Source: Clostridia bacterium (GTDB lineage Bacteria; Bacillota; Clostridia; Oscillospirales; Acutalibacteraceae). From it: DNA of 64,000 bases. The position numbers and the translations under genes were made by a program. Location of the stretch: the NCBI GenBank assembly GCA_017379935.1, contig JAFNVC010000018.1, positions 62,001-126,000 on the forward strand, given 5' to 3'. Positions 60,456-64,000 of this stretch are shown here, one piece after another; positions within the stretch are counted from its first letter, which is position 1, and every line of letters begins with the position of its first letter. A model generated the notes under the pieces. The model was not told where the DNA came from and made no database searches. It saw only the letters and a list, made by a program, of their open reading frames with translations.

Positions 60456-61421
60456 TTAAATGGTTTTAAGCTGTCTTATGTCCGCACCGTCAAACTGAAG
60501 AATGGTATATGTGCTCAGTATTCTTGAAGCGATACGGTCGCTGTATGTGTTTCTGATTGCCTCGGGGTCGAGATTGGTGCTGATTATCGTCGGCTTTTCC
60601 TCGAGTCCGCGGCAGTTGACGATGTTATAAAGGGCGGAAACAGTCAGCTGAGTGCTGAACTCCGCGCCGAGGTCGTCGATGATAAGAAGGTCGCAGTCGA
60701 GGATTGCCTGCTCGGTATTTTCACCGTCACCTCTGCCAAATTTCTCGCGCTCGAGACGGTTGAAAAGATTCTGCGCGGTCATATAGATAACGCCGTATCC
60801 CTTTTCAACAGCCTTGCCCGCAATCGCGAGTGAAAGGTGGGTTTTGCCGAGTCCAGTCTTGCCGTAAAGCAGAAGGGAGGGGGATTTAGCACCGAAATCG
60901 TCGGCATAAGCCTTACAGTAGCCGAGAACACTTTCCATACGCTGACGGGGGCTGATGCCTGCACCCTCAGGATAGTAGTCGAGCTTGAAATTATCAAACC
61001 GGCATTTGTCAACGGGGAGTTTCGAGCAAAGCTTTTCGTATTCAATCGAGCGCAGAAGGAGCTTGAAGCAGTCGCAGACATAACCGCCTACGGAACCCTT
61101 GTCCTCACATTTCGGACAGGTGAATTTTGCGTCGAGCCAATCCTCGGGATAACCGTTCTTAATGAGCAGCGAGCGGCGCTTTGACTGAGCGTCGAGGTTG
61201 ATTTCCGCGAGAGTCCTGATGTAATCCTCTCCGCCGTTACCCATTCCGACTGCCTTGATTGTTGCAAGACCTGCACGTGCCATAGTCTCCTCGATTTCGA
61301 GAAGCTCAGGGATTTTATTCACAGCCTCGTCGTGACGCTTTTCGCGCTGTAAGAGTGCCTCGTTGCGGCGCTTTTTCATTTCGCGCTCGGCTTTCTCGTA
61401 AGTATCTTTGCTGAATGCCAT
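60456..61421 (-). CDS. dnaI: Replicative helicase loader, DnaI/DnaC-type AAA+ ATPase
   Basis: 321 residues. Loads the DnaB-type helicase at replication forks. The N-terminal helical region holds a CPKC...CDC zinc-type motif (about residues 98-116). A AAA+ domain follows with Walker A YGKTGLGKTHLS, Walker B LLIIDDLGAE, sensor 1 IISTN and the arginine-rich SDRIASRILS. The gene follows dnaD immediately, the Firmicute arrangement of primosome genes, with AAGGGGGAA inside the dnaD end as ribosome site. DnaC-like is the equivalent name in Clostridia. Confidence 0.92.
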   Translation of the reverse strand: MAFSKDTYEKAEREMKKRRNEALLQREKRHDEAVNKIPELLEIEETMARAGLATIKAVGMGNGGEDYIRTLAEINLDAQSKRRSLLIKNGYPEDWLDAKFTCPKCEDKGSVGGYVCDCFKLLLRSIEYEKLCSKLPVDKCRFDNFKLDYYPEGAGISPRQRMESVLGYCKAYADDFGAKSPSLLLYGKTGLGKTHLSLAIAGKAVEKGYGVIYMTAQNLFNRLEREKFGRGDGENTEQAILDCDLLIIDDLGAEFSTQLTVSALYNIVNCRGLEEKPTIISTNLDPEAIRNTYSDRIASRILSTYTILQFDGADIRQLKTI

Positions 61422-61424
61422 GGT

Positions 61425-62405
61425 TTATTCCCCCTTCTTGTATACGGGCAGCTGATTTGCCCTGCGGTTGAATTCGTTCATATCGTAGGATGTGTCCGCA
61501 TCCGTTGCTTTTCTGTTCTTTGCACGGTATGCCTGCTTGTCGTTTTCGACATCCTCGGGAGTTTTAAGTCCTTTTTCGTGCCAGCTGGCAAGCACCTTGT
61601 TCATATAAGCAAAGCTGATTTTGCCTGAACGGTCGAGCGTTTCCTCGTAAGCGAGGTAAATCATATCAACACCGAATCTGAATTCGGTTGACCACGTTTT
61701 GAGATATGCCGCCTGCGAGGATGTCGGGCGGGGATTCTGTATTCCCGCCATTCGTGCAAGCTCCTTCCAAAGCGAAATACAGGAGTTGAGGATTCTGATC
61801 TGCTCGTCCGCCTTTTCAATGGTGTCGATTTCCTTTTCACCCCAGGTTTTGCCGACCTTTGCTATGTATGCAAGGTTACTTTTGCCGACGGAGACACAGT
61901 AGCTGACGAGCATATATATTACCTCGACGGGCAAGCCGTACTGGTCGTGCATCATAAGCAGGATGCACTGACTGTCATATCCGATTGTTTTGCCGAGAAG
62001 CCCCTCAATGTCCGTGAACATATTCGCGATAACGGGGGATTCCTGACAACGCTTTACAACCTGCTCGTAGGTGGGCTTGACGGGTGCAAGCTCGGGTAAT
62101 TCCTTCTTGATTTCTGACTTCTGCGGTGCAGGTGTCTCGGGCGCGGGCAGGGGAGTTATCACCTTGCTGTCCGTTGTGAGCACACCCCATTCGCAAAGCA
62201 CGGTGAGCGCGTCAGTGACGTCACTTGCGCTGTAGCCGATTTCCCTGCTGATGACGGCAGGGTCAACGGGCTCGCTTGCGTGGCGGAAAATCCACAGCAG
62301 AGTTTTCAGCTGGGACGCACTTGCCAGTTTTATGTTGTTGTCAACGACCTGCGACGGTACGGCAAACATCGATCCGAACACGGCAGGGTTAATTGAATAA
62401 GCCAT
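61425..62405 (-). CDS. dnaD: DnaD-domain primosome protein
   Basis: 326 residues. Helps remodel DNA and recruit the helicase loader. An N-terminal winged-helix domain (about 10-80, DNNIKLASASQLKTLLWIFRHAS ... YSASDVTDALTVLCEWGVL), a linker, and two DnaD/DnaB_2-type domains: ANMFTDIEGLLGKTIGYDSQCILLMMHDQYGLP and GVDMIYLAYEETLDRSGKISFAYMNKVLASWHEKGLKTPEDV. Start ATG 62405, nine bases from AAGGA; the TTG at 62414 adds three residues within the ribosome site. First gene of the leftward dnaD-dnaI-tex-rlmD group. Confidence 0.92.
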   Translation of the reverse strand: MAYSINPAVFGSMFAVPSQVVDNNIKLASASQLKTLLWIFRHASEPVDPAVISREIGYSASDVTDALTVLCEWGVLTTDSKVITPLPAPETPAPQKSEIKKELPELAPVKPTYEQVVKRCQESPVIANMFTDIEGLLGKTIGYDSQCILLMMHDQYGLPVEVIYMLVSYCVSVGKSNLAYIAKVGKTWGEKEIDTIEKADEQIRILNSCISLWKELARMAGIQNPRPTSSQAAYLKTWSTEFRFGVDMIYLAYEETLDRSGKISFAYMNKVLASWHEKGLKTPEDVENDKQAYRAKNRKATDADTSYDMNEFNRRANQLPVYKKGE

Positions 62406-62705
62406 TTTCCACAATCCTTAAATTTATATTTATATTTATATATCGATAAAATACCAACTATCATTATACACGCTAAAATGTCAAAAGAAAATAGCAAAAA
62501 CCACTTTCTACACGCCTGTTTTCAATCCACAATAAATTGTGCTTTTGTGCCGGCGGTATCACAAGTCAATTGACAAAACAACAAAATTTATAAATATACA
62601 TTTTTTGAATAAATTTGCAATCGTTGACTATTATAAAATAATGTGCTACAATATTACGGACTTGTAATAGAGTACACTTTTACTATTGAAAGGAGTTAAT
62701 CCATA
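62406..62705. other. Divergent AT-rich intergenic region
   Basis: About 300 bases between dnaD and the CNNM-type gene. It holds the rightward promoter at 62624-62652 and a second TTGACA at 62570-62575 without a good -10. No hairpin array or coding frame. Confidence 0.6.
62624..62652 (+). promoter_or_regulatory. Promoter of the CNNM/CorC-type gene
   Basis: TTGACT (62624-62629), 17-bp spacer, TACAAT (62647-62652), 53 bases before the ATG. Confidence 0.75.
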
Positions 62706-64000
62706 ATGGATGACCCGGCTGGGATTATACTGAAATTAGTTTTACTTATCCTGCTTATTTTGGTGAACGCATTTTTCTCGATGAGCGAGATTGCGATTAT
62801 ATCCCTTAATGACAACAAAATAGACAAAATGGCAGAAGAAGGACACAAGAAGGCAAGGGCGGTAGCGAAGCTGACAGCGAACTCGAGCAGATTCCTCTCG
62901 ACGATTCAGATCGGCGTTACCCTCGCAGGCTTCCTTACATCAGCAAGTGCTTCGCAGAACTTTGCTGATATGCTTGCGGGCGCATTCGCAGGCACGGCGG
63001 TGGAAAGAGTTCTCGGTGCGAGCGTAATCAACGGTATTTCCGTTGTTCTTATCACGCTGATTATGTCATACTTTTCACTTGTTTTCGGCGAGCTTGTTCC
63101 GAAAAAAATCGGTATGCAGAAGCCTGAGCAGATTTCGTTCAAGGTTGTAGGAGTTCTTCTTTTTATATCTAAATTCTTCAGCCCTGTCGTAAAGGTGCTT
63201 TCTTTTTCGACAAATGCAGTTGTAAGAATTCTCGGCTTCAATCCCCACGCGGATGAGGAAACCGTCACGGAGGAGGAAATCCGTATGATGGTTGACGTCG
63301 GCGGCGAGAAGGGCGTTATTGAGGACGTTCAGAAGGAAATGATCAACAACATCTTCGAGTTTGACGACCTTGATGCGGGTGACATTATGACGCACCGTAC
63401 GGATATGACGGCCGTTGAGCTTAACGATCCGGTTATGGAGGCAGTCAATCTCAGTATCGAGCACGGCTATTCGCGTATTCCTGTTTTTGATGACGATCCC
63501 GACAATATTGTCGGCATTGTATATATCAAGGATCTTCTCAAATACGTCGGTCAGGATATGCCCGAGACATCGCTTAAGGATGTTATGCGCGTTCCGATGT
63601 TTGTTCCCGAGTCGAAAATCTGCGGTGATCTTTTCAAGGAAATGACCGCAACAAGGACTCAGATGGCTGTAGTTGTTGATGAATACGGCGGAACGGCAGG
63701 TATCGTAACGCTTGAGGATATCGTTGAGGCTATCGTCGGAAATATTCAGGACGAATATGACGATGAGGAAGAGGAATTCTCACAGATCAACGAAACAACC
63801 TTCACGATTGAAGGTATTATGAATATCGATGAAATCTACGAGCTTACGGGCAAGAAGCTTCCCGAGGACGATTACGATACCGTCGCGGGCTTTATTATAA
63901 GCGAGCTCGGATATCTGCCGAAGGACGGCGAGATGAACGAGGTTATGTTCGAAAACCTTAAGTTTACCGTTCTTGCGGTTGACAACAGAAGAATCGAAAA
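62706..64000 (+). CDS. CNNM/CorC-family (DUF21-CBS) membrane protein, 3' end outside window
   Basis: 431 codons visible, open at the window end. A DUF21 domain with four hydrophobic segments (about residues 8-30, 65-85, 100-122, 137-160) carries FSMSEIAIISLN and TIQIGVTLAGF. Two CBS domains follow (DIMTHRTDMTAVELNDPV..., VMRVPMFVPESKICGDLF...QMAVVVDEYGGTAGIVTLEDIVEAIVG). The beginning of a C-terminal CorC/HlyC domain comes next (FTIEGIMNIDEIYELTGKKLPEDDYDTVAGFI). The family moves Mg2+ or other cations out of the cell; the label hemolysin is historical. AAAGGAG at 62689-62695 precedes the ATG. Confidence 0.93.
   Translation, partial: MDDPAGIILKLVLLILLILVNAFFSMSEIAIISLNDNKIDKMAEEGHKKARAVAKLTANSSRFLSTIQIGVTLAGFLTSASASQNFADMLAGAFAGTAVERVLGASVINGISVVLITLIMSYFSLVFGELVPKKIGMQKPEQISFKVVGVLLFISKFFSPVVKVLSFSTNAVVRILGFNPHADEETVTEEEIRMMVDVGGEKGVIEDVQKEMINNIFEFDDLDAGDIMTHRTDMTAVELNDPVMEAVNLSIEHGYSRIPVFDDDPDNIVGIVYIKDLLKYVGQDMPETSLKDVMRVPMFVPESKICGDLFKEMTATRTQMAVVVDEYGGTAGIVTLEDIVEAIVGNIQDEYDDEEEEFSQINETTFTIEGIMNIDEIYELTGKKLPEDDYDTVAGFIISELGYLPKDGEMNEVMFENLKFTVLAVDNRRIE

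Overview
The window looks like a chromosomal segment of an endospore-forming, probably gut-dwelling Clostridium-type Firmicute, most likely Oscillospirales/Ruminococcaceae-like. The grounds are: spoIIE; type I dockerin modules on secreted proteins; an L20-type infC-rpmI-rplT leader; Firmicute gene orders (dprA-topA-trmFO, rnc-[radical SAM]-smc, dnaD-dnaI); TTGACA/TATAAT promoters, several with an extended -10; and strong AGGAGG-type ribosome binding sites. No species is assigned. Coding density is high and most genes are ordinary housekeeping genes. A few AT-richer accessory genes (about 15.3-16.3 kb, 40.1-41.0 kb, 52.7-53.2 kb, 55.6-56.9 kb) interrupt them.

Layout. 1-5.2 kb (+): 3' part of gyrA, mgsA, hisS, aspS. 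5.2-10.5 kb (-): secA, dCMP deaminase, a membrane-anchored unknown, exonuclease III. 10.7-13.0 kb (+): a secreted Asp/Pro/Ala-repeat protein and a secreted Ca2+-dependent PI-PLC-like enzyme. 13.1-15.2 kb: two base-excision-repair enzymes (an OGG-type glycosylase and Nth) flank an AT-rich region with DnaA-box-like sites and a small conserved-looking membrane protein. 15.4-20.5 kb: a HEIGH metallopeptidase, a broken gene remnant, a GH109-like oxidoreductase/glycosidase with a secreted phosphoesterase, a YbjQ pair, and an N-terminal-dockerin protein. 20.6-24.3 kb: tRNA-Gln(CTG), an orphan eutH, spoIIE. 24.4-40.1 kb (+): rlmB, a P-type-ATPase-like pseudoenzyme, infC-rpmI-rplT behind an attenuator, a second SpoU methyltransferase, dprA-topA-trmFO-rnc-(radical SAM)-smc. 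40.1-45.2 kb: a zinc-ribbon/DUF2726 membrane protein, gltX, glnS, a membrane protein. 45.2-49.7 kb: rubrerythrin, birA, a degenerate ATPase-like protein, a second N-terminal-dockerin protein, DUF2804. 49.9-57.1 kb: a secreted papain-like protease with a dockerin-like tail, two arrays of short hairpins, a GPH sugar symporter, a HEYGH protein, and an HNH nuclease plus four-helix-bundle gene pair. 57.1-64 kb: rlmD-like methyltransferase, tex, dnaI, dnaD (-) and a CNNM/CorC-type transporter (+, truncated by the window end).

Most unusual content. Two intergenic arrays (about 52285-52483 and 56891-57142) have the same plan but different sequences. Each is a string of 8-10 tiny perfect or near-perfect hairpins. 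A constant 7-9-base spacer separates them, and the spacer switches to its reverse complement (exact in one array, partly varied in the other) halfway through. The second array sits directly upstream of an operon encoding a 23S-rRNA-intervening-sequence-type four-helix bundle protein and an HNH endonuclease. Its outermost hairpin is an inverted copy of the last codons of the neighbouring rlmD-like gene. Other points of note are a 916-residue P-type ATPase homologue lacking the catalytic motifs, a tandem-ATPase-like protein apparently lacking both P-loops, an infC that seems to start at ATC, a candidate transcription attenuator, and a spoIIE promoter with the 21-bp spacing and Spo0A-like box known from Bacillus.
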